From Phymorhynchus buccinoides (Eukaryota; Mollusca; Gastropoda; Neogastropoda; Raphitomidae): a stretch of DNA of 64,000 bases. Shown one piece after another: positions 1 through 37,859 of the stretch. The notes below the pieces were generated by a model, which saw only the letters and a program-made list of their open reading frames with translations, was not told the origin of the DNA and did no database searches. Within the stretch, counting starts at the first letter, position 1. Each line of letters begins with the position of its first letter. The position numbers were made by a program, and so were the translations under genes. The DNA lies in contig CM065710.1 in NCBI GenBank assembly GCA_017654935.2, positions 9,948,176 to 10,012,175 on the forward strand, given 5' to 3'.

Positions 1-457
1 CTTCTTTCTTTCTTCTTTCTTCTTCTTCTTCTTCTTCTTCTCCTTCTTTCTTCTTCTTCTTTCTTCTTCTTCTTTCTTCTTCTTCTTCTTCTTCTTCTAT
101 CTCTGCCTACAGTCTCTCTTGTCAATTATGAGCGCAGATGCGTCATGCTGCCATCACGCGCCTAACTAAGAAATAGTTTAGGCCCTGCAGCAAGTCGACT
201 TCGGCTGGAGGAAATCTTTTGAAAAAGTGTTTCGTGAAACAAGCCAGGAGAATGACCGTAGGCAGAAAGATAGTAGATGACAGTAGGCAAAGGGAAAAGG
301 CAGAGTCAAGAAAGGTGACAGATTAGAGGACGTTTACAAGCCCTGGAACCTTCACGGAAGAAATAATGTTTTCCACCCTCTTTTGGCCTTTCGGCCTGTT
401 GGGGACTGACTTCCAGAGGTGGGGGAACTCTTTAGACAAAAACCCCCCAGTACCCCA

Positions 458-520
<63 letters not shown>

Positions 521-535
521 GAAATCCAACCAGGA
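1..535 (-). mobile_element. SINE-like repeat, family B type 1, with (CTT)n tail
   Basis: Read on the minus strand this copy contains the family landmarks in order: a G/C run next to a 'taccccacggg' motif, 'ccccacctctggaa', a pyrimidine-rich body, 'cctccagccgaagtcgac', 'ctaactatttcttagttagg', 'gcatctgcgctcataattgac', then a (GAA)n tail that forms the (CTT)n at the start of the window. At least seven other copies occur (7.85, 16.9, 30.2, 35.8, 48.0, 53.4 and 60.1 kb). A tail of simple repeats and no coding capacity suggest a non-autonomous retroelement. The superfamily is not identified. Confidence 0.7.
459..518. repeat. 60-bp poly-G tract
   Basis: An uninterrupted run of 60 G follows 'taccccac' inside the SINE-like copy. 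Other copies of the family carry only short G or C runs at the same place (for example 17.33, 47.98 and 53.37 kb). It is therefore an expansion of an element-internal homopolymer, or a homopolymer basecalling error. Confidence 0.95.
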
Positions 536-974
536 TCTTTTCATTGTTTTCAGACGAACCCCCGAGGAAGCAGTCCGTACTGAAAGCTGATGTGGGGGAG
601 AGGCGTGGTTAGAGCTATAACGGGCAGTCACCTACGTTTTCCAGCTAACAGCAAAGTCTGCCACGATTATCTGTGAGTATCGGATGCAGACGCAGTCTCC
701 ATGGTTTTATAGTTCTTTGCATTTCCTAGAGTTTTTAAAGAGTTACGGTTCTTTGAAATAGGCACAGGGCACACGATATTATGAGACCTGTTTTTAGGAC
801 AGTAACGATTGCCCGACTGCCCGGGGCAGTTAATCTAATGTCCGGTGCAGGTGGTGCCCCGATACCCCCCTCGGGCAAGTGCAGTTGAGAGGAAAAACTT
901 CTCAGCCTGAACATGTGTGTTTTTTTTATCGGCAAATGATCCAATGAAGTGAAAACTGGGCCTCAAACGACACA
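536..974. other. Non-coding stretch, no feature recognised
   Basis: No exon, terminal inverted repeat or repeat family recognised elsewhere in the window was found here. The short open frames lack splice-site or family support. Confidence 0.5.
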
Positions 975-1936
975 TGCTTTTCAGCTTTTTTCATGATTCT
1001 CATACCCATGCTTTCTCACTTTCTCTCTCCTCTACGTGCATCCACATGCGCACGACACATCACAGATACGTGCACACACACAAATATCCATTTTCTCACA
1101 TCACATACTTTATTGCCAAAACAACTCCCTCTATATCTTTCTGTCTCTCTCTCTCACATCAATGTCTCTCTACTTGCGCGACACACACATGCACACATGC
1201 TAACACATGCACGCACGCTGCACACACGCGCACACACACACCACACACATTTTCTCACCACACAATACAGATATTCACCAAACACTGTCTCTGTCTCTCT
1301 CTCCTCTCTCTCTCTCTTCTCTCACTCACTCTCTACTTTGTGCAAACACACAAACACACGCACACATGCATACACATGCGCTCAATGCACGCACACATAC
1401 ACACATGAGCACACACCCCACACATTTTTCTCACATCACATACATTATCACAACACTGTCGCTGTCTCTCTCTCTCTCTCTCTCACATCACTCACTCTCT
1501 ACTTGTGCAAACACAAACACACGCCCATGCCAACACATGGCTCACAGAAGGCCCGCACGCATGCACAACACGCACAAGCACACGCACACACACACACCAC
1601 ACACACACTGTGACACCATAACATTTCTCACACCATACATATATTCACAAACACTGTCTCTGTCTCTCTCTCTCTCTCACTCACATCACTCTCTGCTTGT
1701 GCAAACACACGCACAACATGCATACCCATGCGCTCACATGCTCGCACACCCGCATGCACACATGCGCGTACGCATGCTCACACCACACGCACGCACACAC
1801 GACACACACAACACACACAAATCATTTCTCACACACTACGCACACACACGTTTACTCACAAACACACACACACCACTCTCATCTTCTCTCTCTCTCAGTC
1901 TCTCTCTCTCCCTCCTCTTCTCTTCTCTCTCTCGGG

Positions 1937-1968
<32 letters not shown>

Positions 1969-1985
1969 GACACACACACACACAC
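975..1985. repeat. Compound CA/CT microsatellite with about 200-250-bp higher-order units
   Basis: Alternating (CA)n and (CT)n blocks recur with shared connectors ('acttgtgcaaacacac', 'tctcacatca', 'acacatgc'). About five units are seen, at roughly 1010, 1190, 1430, 1620 and 1840. The long His/Thr/Ser-rich open frames here are by-products of the dinucleotide repeats. Confidence 0.85.
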
Positions 1986-2329
1986 CTTTAAATTTTAGGG
2001 GCAAACATACAATCAAAGAGAGGGAGAGATGCACTGTCCATTTTGCACCGGGTGAAAAAACTTACCTCCTTGTTCGGAACCATTGAATTCCTTTGTCTCT
2101 TGTCAACTCTGTCGTCCGCAAAGAAGACAATCCTGCTTTTGTTTCTTTCTCCCTCCCCCCCCCCCCCCCCCTTCGTCTCTTTCTTCTTGAGTGTCCAGTC
2201 TTGAAACGTTGACTTTGTAAACAGTAAAAGTGCAAGGCTTCGTACACCCGGAGTTCAGAACCTGGGTACAGGGGATTGTTTTTCCTCTCACTTTGGGCAC
2301 TATTCCTTGCGGTCTGAACGTGGAGTCTT
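1986..2329. other. Non-coding stretch with a poly-C run
   Basis: Contains a poly-C run near 2154-2171 and otherwise unremarkable sequence. No exon, splice-site pair or transposon terminus was recognised. Confidence 0.5.
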
Positions 2330-2575
2330 CGGATGAGAGATAACCCGAGGTCCTGTGTGCCATGTACTTAGCATACGTTAATCCCCGTGGCAACAGAAAA
2401 AGTTCGTTTGGTCACAATTTACCACCACCCCCTTCTTTCCTCATCGTCACACAAAAATCGCAATGCAAAAAAAGAAGAAAAAAAAGGCTGTGCGCGCTCT
2501 CCAGGTGGAGCAACCCGAATTCACAGATCCCCTCTGTGACGATAAAGTACCATAATTCCTAATAATAATACGTTG
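2330..2575 (+). mobile_element. SINE-like repeat, family A
   Basis: Landmarks in order are 'gatgagagataacccgaggt', 'acttagcatacgttaa', 'cgtggcaac', 'cacaaaaatcgcaatg', 'ctccaggtggagcaacccga', 'ctctgtgacgataaagtacc', and an AAT-type tail. Related copies lie at 20.67-21.72 (split by a MITE), 43.5-44.6 (minus), 57.09-57.35 and 60.4 kb (minus, partial). This copy has an uninterrupted 'acgttaatcccc' at the site where the 20.7-kb copy is interrupted, so it serves as an empty-site control. I recall this family from gastropod introns but cannot verify that here. Confidence 0.75.
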
Positions 2576-2839
2576 GAGTTGGAACTGATTTTTGTGAGAG
2601 AGAGACTGGGGGGGTGGGGGTGGGGGGGCGGAAGAAGGGAGTGAGGAGAGAGTGGAAAGAACAAAACAAATGCTGACAAAAATTTAGACTGCCTTGCGAT
2701 CATATAGCGGGGCAAAGGACAAATAGACAGGGTTGGACAGGGGAAAAATGGGCTGGACACATATGGCGAAGAGGGAGGGGGGGGGGGGGAGGCAAAGGCG
2801 AGAAAGAGAGCCCGAAGCATCAGAAAGGATTCCACGAAT
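2576..2839. other. Purine-rich low-complexity stretch
   Basis: GA-rich simple sequence with G runs (2608-2630, 2777-2790). No gene or element recognised. Confidence 0.5.
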
Positions 2840-5329
2840 TGTGTTCTGTTTGTTTGGTCCCCCTTCTGAAACAGACCCTGGACAAATGTTAGCTTCATCA
2901 GCAAGGGATTCCACGCTAGTTATCGTGAATACGTTCTGTTTGTTTAGGTCCCCCCTCTGAAACAGACCCTGGACACAATTGTTTGGCCTTCATCAGAAAG
3001 GATTTCCTTTAGTTATCGTGATGCGTTCTGTTTTGTGTAGGTCCCCCTTCTGAAACAGTCCCTGGACAAATTGTTAGCTTTCATCAAAGGAATTCACACG
3101 GCTAGTTATCCGTGAATGTGTTTCTGTTTGTTTAGGTCCCCTTCGTAAACCTAAACCCTGGACAAATTGTTTGCTTTCATCATAAAGGATTTCACACTAG
3201 TTATCCGTTATGTGTTCCGTTGTTTTAGGTCCCCCTTCGGAAACAGACCCTGGGACAAATTTTGTTAGCTTCATCCATAAAGGATTCCCACGCTAGTTAT
3301 TGTGATGTGTTCGTTTTGTTTAGGTCCCCCCTCTGAAACGACCCTGACAAATTGTTAGCTTCATCAGACAGGATTTCACAGCTATTTATCGTGATTGCGT
3401 TCTGTTGTTTAGGTCCCCCTTCTGAACAAGACCTGGACAAAATTGTTAGCTTCATCAGAAAGGATTCACGCTACCTATACGTGAATGTGTTCTGTCTTTT
3501 AGGTTCCCCCTCTCAAAACAGACCCTGGACAACTTTAGCTTCATCAGAAAGGATGTATGCTACCTATACGTGAAGTGTTCTGTCTCTTAGGTTCCCCTCT
3601 CAAACAAACCCTGGACACAAATGGTAGCCTCTTTAGAACCACTGTACGCAGAGGAAGTGACTATCCACGCTAACTATCCATGATGTTTTGCGTGGGGTTT
3701 TTGTATGTTCCCCCTCTCCAAACAGACCCTGGACCAAATTAAAAGACCGTGTTTCAACACATAAGCGGATATCCCTACGGAAAACCGTGCGCAAATCCAT
3801 AAATAAATGAAACAAGAAGGGAAAATATTTGCGCCCGTGTCGAATTTCCCCTATATATGTAAAAATTTATCCTTTCTTTCTCAATTATTAGGGTTTTCCG
3901 TACGGAACTTACGCGTCTAATGTGAACAGGCTTAGCCTGTCCAACCACTACTGTGCAAAACTACAGATGAACACACAATACATTTTATAATGGGGTATAT
4001 ACTTTTTGTGGTTTTTTATTTTAGGTTCTCCCTCTGAAAACAAACCCAGGCCAATGTAAGGGCCTCTTTAGAGTCCCCTGTACGCAGAGAAAAATGATAT
4101 CCACGCTAATTATCCAGAATAGTTCTGTTTTTTTTAGTCCACTCCTCTGAAACAGACCTGGACAAATTTGTAATTTAAAGCCTCGTTAGAGGCCCCTGTG
4201 CATAGAGAAAAGATTATACCACATTTCTACTTATCCAAGAATGTGTTCCTGGTTTTGGGTTTTTTAGGATCCCCAAACCCTCTGAAAACAAACACCCTGG
4301 ACAAAATGTAAAAGCCTAACTTCATTAAGAGCCCCCTGTGCATAGAACAGAAAAATTGATTAATCCTATACCACAGCTACTTATCCATAGATATGTTACT
4401 GGTTGGGTTTTTTTTAAGGTCCCACCACCCTTTGACAACAAAACCCAACCCTGGACAAATTGTACATTTAAGCCTCTTTAGAGGCCCCTGTACATAGAGG
4501 AAATGGATTATCCACGCTACTTATCTCCAAGAATGTGTCTGGTTGGGATTATTTAGGTCCTCCCCTCTGAAACACAAAAACAAACCCCGGACAATTGTAA
4601 TGTAAGACCTCTTTAGAGGCCCATGTACGCAGAAAATGTATTTACCCACGGCTACCTTATCCAGGTATGTTTTTGGTGAGGGTCTTTTTAGGTTCTCTTG
4701 CCCCTCTCAAACAGACCCTTGAACAAATTATAAGACCTGTGTTCCGGTAGTCCACTGTGCAAAACTACAGATGAACACAACAATGAATTTTCATAATGTG
4801 GTTGTATACTTTTATTTTTATTAATTTTTTAGGTCCCCCCCCTCTCAAACTATTACCCTGTACAAAAAATTGTTTTAGCTTCATCTGAAAGGATTACCCC
4901 ACTCTACTTATCCATGCATATTGTTTTTGTTGTGTTTTTAAGGTTCCCCCTCCTTGAACGAGACCCTGGACAAATTGCTAACCTCGTTAGAGTGCCTCTG
5001 TCCGCAGAGAAATGATTACCCCGCTAACTTATCATTATCCGAGAATGTGGTTCTGGTTTGTTTGTTTTAGTTTTCCCCCTGCTGAAACAAACTCGCTTGG
5101 CCAAATTGGTAATTTAAGGCCTCGTTAGAAGTAGAGCCCCTGTGCATAGGAGAAAATGATTAATCCACACTAATTATCCGTGACTTGTGTTCTGTTTTTT
5201 AGGGTCCTTCTCTGAAACAGACTCCTGGACAAAGATTGCCTAACCTCGTTAGAGTAGCCCGTGCATAGAGAAAAAAAATGAATTATCCACACTAATTATC
5301 GTGGACTTTGTTCTTTTTTTTTTTTTTAG
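2840..5329 (+). repeat. Tandem array of CPT1 exon A 5' edge (acceptor plus first codons)
   Basis: About 25 imperfect units of 90-100 bp repeat the motif 'gtttaggtccccctctgaaa' followed by 'cagaccctggacaaattg' and 'ttcatcagaaaggatt'. This matches the acceptor and first codons of exon A (VPPLKQTLDKLL...) that begins at 5330. Most units carry single-base indels, which break any reading frame. The last unit of the array is the intact exon. The density of indels also suggests poorly polished long-read consensus. Confidence 0.9.
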
Positions 5330-31547
<26,218 letters not shown>

Positions 31548-31835
31548 GTGAGTGTGGGGAGAGAAGGAGAGAGTGTGTTTCAGTAGAAATGTGTGTTGAA
31601 ATATACAAAGACGCCATGAACAGGAAGGCCATTGATAAAATTTTTTATTGACATCTGTTTGGCCTTTATGTGGCCTCCAGGGGAATGGGATATGTGAGTG
31701 TGGGGAGAGAAGGAGAGAGTGTGTTTCAGTAGAAATGTGTGTTGAAATATACAAAGACCTGCCATGAACGGGAAGGCCATTGATCGACATCTGTTTGGCC
31801 TTTATGTGGCATCCAGGGGAATGGGATATGTGAGT
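31548..31835 (+). repeat. Two tandem copies of CPT1 exon K 3' edge
   Basis: Copies at about 31598-31697 and 31743-31830 repeat 'aatatacaaagacgccatga', 'acgggaaggccattgatcga', 'catctgtttggcctttatgt', 'ggcatccaggggaatgggat', 'at|gtgagt', separated by 'gtggggagagaaggagagag', 'tgtgtttcagtagaaatgtg'. The first has a 13-bp insertion before 'gacatctgt'. Confidence 0.92.
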
Positions 31836-32409
31836 TTAGAGACAGACAGCTCTTCGGGAAGGAAAAGAGAACGAAGAAAGAAGAAGAACCGCAAAAAGCC
31901 GTCCCGGAGAGACCCCGGGGGCTTCTTTCTTGGCTTCCCCCGCTTGGCTCTTTTATTGACCGGCTTTTGGGCTCCGCCCCCGGCTTTCTTTCTCGGCTTT
32001 TGTCGGCTTTCTTTCGGCCTTCTCCGGCTTTGAGACCCCGCGGGGGCTTCCCGGCTTTTTTTTGGCTTGTGAGTTGTGTTACAAGTACTTTTTGAGTCCT
32101 TTATTTTTGCTTTTTTTTGAGTTAACAATGTGGGAGTGAGGTGGAATTTGTGAACACTGACCTTTGAACCCCATGGGAAAGGAAAAAAAGTGGAGGGGGG
32201 AAGTGGAAAGGAGACGCGTAAGAAAGTGGAAGGAGAAAGGGTGAGAAAGAGTGGGGGGGGGGAAGATGAGAAAGTGTGAGGACGTCGGGTTGGAGGGGGG
32301 ATTTTTTGGGGATAATTCCAGACCAACGACGATTTTTGACCCCGGACTTTTTTAGCTGTGATGTTTTATATTTGTCACCACATGCACAATTGCAGCCCCA
32401 GCAAAAAAA
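31836..32409. other. Intron-like sequence with GA-rich and GGCTTT repeats
   Basis: 31850-31905 is GA-rich. 31905-32060 repeats 'cccggg...ggcttctttc', 'cggcttt' motifs. 32170-32275 is purine-rich. The next expected CPT1 exon (PWxLSTSQ region) was not found. Confidence 0.5.
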
Positions 32410-33700
32410 ACACCCCAGGACGTCTACCGCCCCCTCCACCTGTGATGCCCGAGTATTACGATCAGGTCGGTAGTTTAGGCTGATTGTAAATGTATGTCCA
32501 GCAGCCCCAGCAACAGATCCGTCACGCCCTAAACTGGAGCCCCGCCAGTATTACGATCGGGTCGGTAGTTAGAATGCATTGTGTTGTGTTGTGTTGTAAG
32601 TTTATCTACCACTCAGCAGCCCCAGCAACAGATAAGCCAACGCCCCTAACGTGAGGCCCCGCAGTATTTTTTTTTTAGATCAGGTCGGTAGTTTAGGCTG
32701 CTTGTAATGTATTATCTACCACTCAGCAGCCCCGCAACAGATAATATACGCCATCCGCCCTAACTGTGATTGCCCGCAGTATGTACGATCAGGTCGGTAG
32801 TTTAGCTGTTTTCTATTGTAATGTATTGCTACCACTAGCAGCCCCAGCAACAGATACTATAGCCACCGGCCCCTAACTGTGATGCCCCACAGTATTACGA
32901 TCAGTCGGTAGTTTAGGGCTGTATTGTGTTGTGTTTTGTATGTATGATCTACCAGGATCGATCGGTAGATTAATACATTACAACACAACACAAGACAGCC
33001 TTAAAACTACCGACCTGAATCTAATACTGTTGGGGCATCACAGTTAGGGGCGGGTGAGGCTATGGGGGGGGGGGGGGCTGGGGCTATAGCTATCTGTTGC
33101 TGGGGCTGCTGAGGGTAGGGTAGGGACAATACATTAAAATACAGCCTAAACTACCGACCCTAGATCGTAATACTGCGGGAGCTCACCAGTTAGGGGCGCG
33201 GGTGGCTATAGTATACTGTTGCCGGGGCTGCCTGAGTGGTAGATAATACATTACAAATTACAGGTCTAAACTACCGACTCTGATCGTAATACTGCGGGGG
33301 CACCACAGTTAGGGGGCGGTCGCTATGTGTGCTGGGGCTGCTGAGTGGCTTAGATAAACATCCTACAACACAAACACAAACACAATGCGATTCATAAAAA
33401 TTACCGACCCGATAGTAATACTGCGGGGGCATCACAGTTAGGGGCGGGGGGGGTGACGACGGTGCTGGGGCTGCGGACCAATACATTACAATACAGGCCT
33501 AAATTACTTACCGACTGATCGTAATACTGCGGCGGTGGGCATCACAAGTTAGGGGCGGGTTGGGGTGGGTTGACGATATGTTGTGGGGCGGCCTGACTGG
33601 TGGACCAATACATACAATACAGCCTCTAAACTACTAGACCTGATTGTAATACTGCGGTTGCATCAAAGTTAGGGGCGGTGACGATCTGTTGTGGGGTTGC
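32410..33700. repeat. Pro/Gln exon-like tandem array meeting its own inverted copy (axis near 32.96 kb)
   Basis: From about 32390 to 32950, units contain 'cagcagccccagcaacagat', 'cgcccctaactgtgatgccc', 'cgcagtattacgatcag|gtc', 'ggtagtttaggctg'. They can be read as QPQQQ...PPLTVMPPQYYDQ with donor GTCGGT. From 32960 onward the complementary units follow ('ctaccgacctgatcgtaata'-like, 'catcacagttaggggcg', 'ttgctggggctgctgag'). The centre is 'gatctaccaggatcgatcgg' / 'tagat'. Which gene the PQ-rich unit belongs to is unknown. Confidence 0.8.
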
Positions 33701-34199
33701 TGCTGACTGCGTGGACAAGTGTCCATGGGATGCTCAGAAACCTGCTTCAGGACTCACAGTCCCTGTGGGTGGAGAGAAAGAAAGAAAACAAAAATGACTG
33801 TGAAAATAATAATAATACAAACAACCACACCATCAAAAATTTTACACATCCAAAACAGCAAAAAAACAAAACAAGTGCTTTCATTTATCCTTTGTGACCT
33901 TATAGCTGGCCATGACAGGGTTTAAGGTGGTGTGAAGCCCCCCAAGAAGCCAAGACGAAGTGGAGTAAAGAGTAGGCACATTTATAGCGATATTTTTGCT
34001 ATGTTGTTTTGGCCCGCCCCTCATCCAAAGGAGCGCTCAGACCGCTCAGCTTGTCTTGACGAGAATGGGTTCAGCTAGCGGAAGGGGAAGAAAGAAAAAG
34101 AAGAAGAAAAAAAGAAAGAAAGAAGAGCTAAAAGAAAGGAAGAGAACAGAAAGACGACGAAGAGCTGCGCTTCGGGGGGCAATGAGCTTCCTTCCTGCA

Positions 34200-34440
34200 C
34201 GAATATTTCCCGTAGCCGAGGCGTCAGCTTGTGCACTCCTGCATGTCGCTGGATGATAGTGGACTCTGGGAATGCGCTAAACTGGCAGATCCCATTGCCC
34301 TGTGTTGAAAGATGGGCGCCAAACAGATGTCGATCAATGCCCATATTATTCAGGGCGTGATGATGTAAGTTATCAACACAGGGTGCTACATTGCTGCGCG
34401 CTCGCTCCATCTTGCCCGACATTCACAAGTCCCATTCCCC
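34200..34440 (-). pseudogene. Diverged CPT1 exon K-like sequence
   Basis: Minus-strand frame includes HHHALNNMGIDRHLFGAHLS, TQGNGICQF. It aligns with exon K (DAMNGKAIDRHLFGLYVASR, GMGY) but differs by many substitutions, unlike other right-arm segments that differ mainly by indels. The open frame continues (SAFPESTII...) without a clear donor. It is either a degraded copy or a divergent exon unit. Confidence 0.55.
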
Positions 34441-34959
34441 TGTAGGTGAAATCATCGGGAGGGCGGTTTGTGGATGAGCGGGGGTCGGAATGGAGGGTCG
34501 ATCGAGGTCGGCGTCGAAAGCGCAGCAAGGCTGCCGCACATTCTCTCATTTTCTACCCATTATCACATATGCAGAGCAGCTGGATGCCACTGGAGGGGCA
34601 AACAGATGTCGATCAATGGCCTTGGTGGTGGTGGTGTGTGTTGTGTGATGCACTTGGTCATGCTTGCATTCCTCAGTCATCTGTAATGGCTAATGGTAAT
34701 AAGTATAGGTTGTAGTTTAAGGGTCTGTATGTTGTGCATAATATAATACTAATGACCATTTCATAGCGCTTATTGCCCGTTTACGGTGGTGGACTCTGTT
34801 AGAGACGCTTCACAAAGGAAGTTAAAGAAGTTAAAAATCTGAAGCCCAAAAATAAAAAATGACCGCCGCACTTATCATAAGGAACAACACGAAACTAAAT
34901 CACGATAACTACATTTACGTCACATCCCCACTTTCTTACGCACACAAAATACCCACACA

Positions 34960-35721
34960 CCTTGCAAAAACAGAGGCCTTGGAAGTCAGCGACTGCACGG
35001 TCTCGGTTCGCCCTTGGAGGTCAGGTACAATCGCGTCTTTGATAGGTCATAGCCGACTTGCCCAGGGCACATTCCCACTCTCTCACGCACACAAAATACC
35101 CGCACGCACTTGGCAAAAGCAGAGGCCTTGGAAGTCAGCGACCGCACGGTCTCGGTTCGCCCTTGGAGGTACAATCGCGTCATAGCAGCGGCTTCATAAG
35201 TCAGAGCCTACTTGCTCAGGGCACATCCCCACAGCCATTAAAAACGCACTGAACCCACCTTGCAAAAGCAAAGGGCTTGGAAGTCAGCGATCGCACGGTC
35301 TCGGTTCTCCCCTGGAGGTACAATCGCGTCATGGCGGCGGCTTTGATAGGTCAGGGCTGACCTGCCCAGGGCACATTCCCACAGCCATTAAAAACCACAC
35401 TGAACCCACCTTGCAAAAGCAGCGGCCTTGGACGTCAGCGACCGCACGGTCTCGGTCCTCCCTTGGAGGTACAATCGCGTCATGGCGGTTTCGTAAGTCA
35501 GAGCCGACTTGCCCAGGGCGCATTCCCACTCTCTCACGCACACAAAATACCCGCACGCACTTTGCAAAAGCAGTGGCCTTAGACGTCAGCGACCGCACGG
35601 TCTCAGTCCTCCCTTGGAGGTACAATCGCGTCATGGCGGCTTCGTACGTCAGAGTCGACTTGCCGGTGCTCTTGAGATAGGTCGCCTGCAGCGCCATCTG
35701 GATGAAGGCGTCCGGGCTGAC
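34960..35721 (-). pseudogene. Right-arm exon J (35561-35721) plus four edge copies
   Basis: The unit at 35561-35721 is an uninterrupted 161-nt exon with acceptor 'cctgcacag' and donor GTGCGT. It reads [40 protein letters not shown] and TVRS..., which has the canonical spacing of the CPT1/COT block. Four further 3'-edge copies follow on the minus strand near 35410, 35260, 35110 and 34975. The left arm has only one. Confidence 0.85.
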
Positions 35722-36098
35722 CTGTGCAGGGGAAATAACCCAGTTAACCCAGTCTTTATCTTCTTCTTCAATCGCTTAACACAGTCTCCTCCCTGTCAAT
35801 TATGATCGCAGATGCGTCGTGCTGCCGTTATGCGGCCTAACTAAAGAAATAGTAGGCCCATGCAAGTCCGACTTCGGCTGGAGGAACTTTCTGAAAGTGT
35901 TTCGTGAAAAAAAAGGCAAGAGAATGGACCAATAAGGCAGAAAGATAGTAGATGACGGTAAGCAAATGGGAAGGGCAGAGTCAAAGAGAGCAGATTAGAG
36001 GAAGTTACAAGCACATAGTTTCAAGAAGGTGGGGGAACTATTTATACAAAAGACAAATGTTTTGTAAAATGCCACCTCTGTTGGCTGTACACACTCGC

Positions 36099-36205
36099 CT
36101 TGCACACGCTGAAGTATTAATGTTATATGACACAAAGTTCGTTTTGATGAATCCTTTCCCAAACAGCTGGTGGTCCTGAACTGTTAGATCCAGATCGTCA
36201 GAGTT
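36099..36205 (-). pseudogene. Right-arm exon I with a 35-bp insertion
   Basis: The sequence matches exon I (acceptor 'gttgtttcag', end AAG|GCGAGT) but contains 35 extra bases between the Thr codon ACG and TGCAAG. The insertion starts 'aactttgtgtcatataacat' and ends 'acttcagcgtg'. It shifts the frame, so this copy cannot be used like the left-arm exon unless an internal 'cttcag' acceptor is used. Confidence 0.85.
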
Positions 36206-37577
36206 CTGAAACAACACCACACACACACCGTACACACATACATACACACACACCATACACCCACACACACCATACACACACACACACACATGCACACACA
36301 TTTACACACAACACAGCATGCACGACATACACACGCACACCCCACACAAATGTTTTATCATGACATTTCTTTCTTCAAAACTGTTCATAGTGCTTTATTT
36401 AACACATACACACACAACACACGCATAAACACACATACACACAAACACACCATACACACACCATACACAAACAGCCATACACACATCACACACCATACAT
36501 CAAACACCACACACACACACACCATACCACACACACACAAACGCACACACCCATACACACCATACACACGTACAAACAAACATACACAAAAACCAACACA
36601 CATCACACCCATACACACAAACACCCACCACACACACACCATACACAGCACACACACACACACAAATGTTTTATCATGACATTTCTTCAAAACTGTTCAT
36701 AGGGCTTTATTTAACACAATCACACATACACACACACACACACACCATACCCCCACACACCATACACACCATACACCCACCACAACACACACACATAAAC
36801 ACACACACAAACACACACAACACACACCCACACACACACACACCATAAAGAAACATATGACACACACACACACACACACAAACCATACACACACACACAC
36901 ACCACATACTAAATGTTTTTATCATGACATTTCGTCAAAACTGTTAATAGGGCTTTATTTAACACATCACACACACACACACACACCATACACCTACACC
37001 CATAGCACACAACACATCACCACCACACACCATACTCCCCACCACACACACCATACATACCAAAACTACCACCAACACACACACACCCCAAGCCATACAC
37101 ACACGCACACACCAACACAAATGTTTTATCATGACATTTCTTCAAAACTGTTCATAGGGCTTTATTTAACACACACACACACAGCACACACCATACCTTT
37201 AAGCATGCAAAGTCAAATGCATACAAAGGTACCGTATTGTTGTAACCACAAAGCAACACTTTGGCCCAGAGGGAGACTCTGTGCCTTACAATATGACTAC
37301 TAATATAATAATAATAACAATAATAATAAAAAATAAATAAAGCGCCCATCCTACTATGTGTGGTGAGTGTGTTACTCAATTTAACGATTGAGTAACACTC
37401 AATGAAGAGGAGACAAAACAAGAAAATATATAGCGCCCATCCTACCGATTTGTGGTGAGTGTGGTTACTCGAATTTAACGATTTGAGTAACACACTCAAT
37501 GAAGAGTAGACGAAACAAGAAAATCTATAGCGCCCATCCTACTATGTGTGGTGAGTGTGCAGGTGTGTATGTGTTGG

Positions 37578-37615
<38 letters not shown>

Positions 37616-37859
37616 CGAGTATATATGTGTCACTATGTCCACTTTTTCCCTCTCTTCCTGTGTCTGCCAGCCTGCATGCATGTCTGTCGGTCTGTCTCCC
37701 TCTCCCCCCCCCCCTCCCTCCTCTCTTCCCTTTTCTCTCTTTGTGTCTTTCTATTCTTCTCTCCTCTCTCTCTCACTCACTTCTCGGTTATCTCCACTCA
37801 TATCTCCTTTTTACATTGAGCCATTTGCTACGCTATCTGCGTGCACAACTCAGTATTTG

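Noticed and set aside
323..631. Poly-Pro / poly-Gly open frames around the poly-G run
   Set aside because: Produced by the 60-bp homopolymer inside a SINE-like element.
974..2086. Histidine/threonine-rich open frames up to 263 codons
   Set aside because: Products of CA/CT microsatellites in several frames at once.
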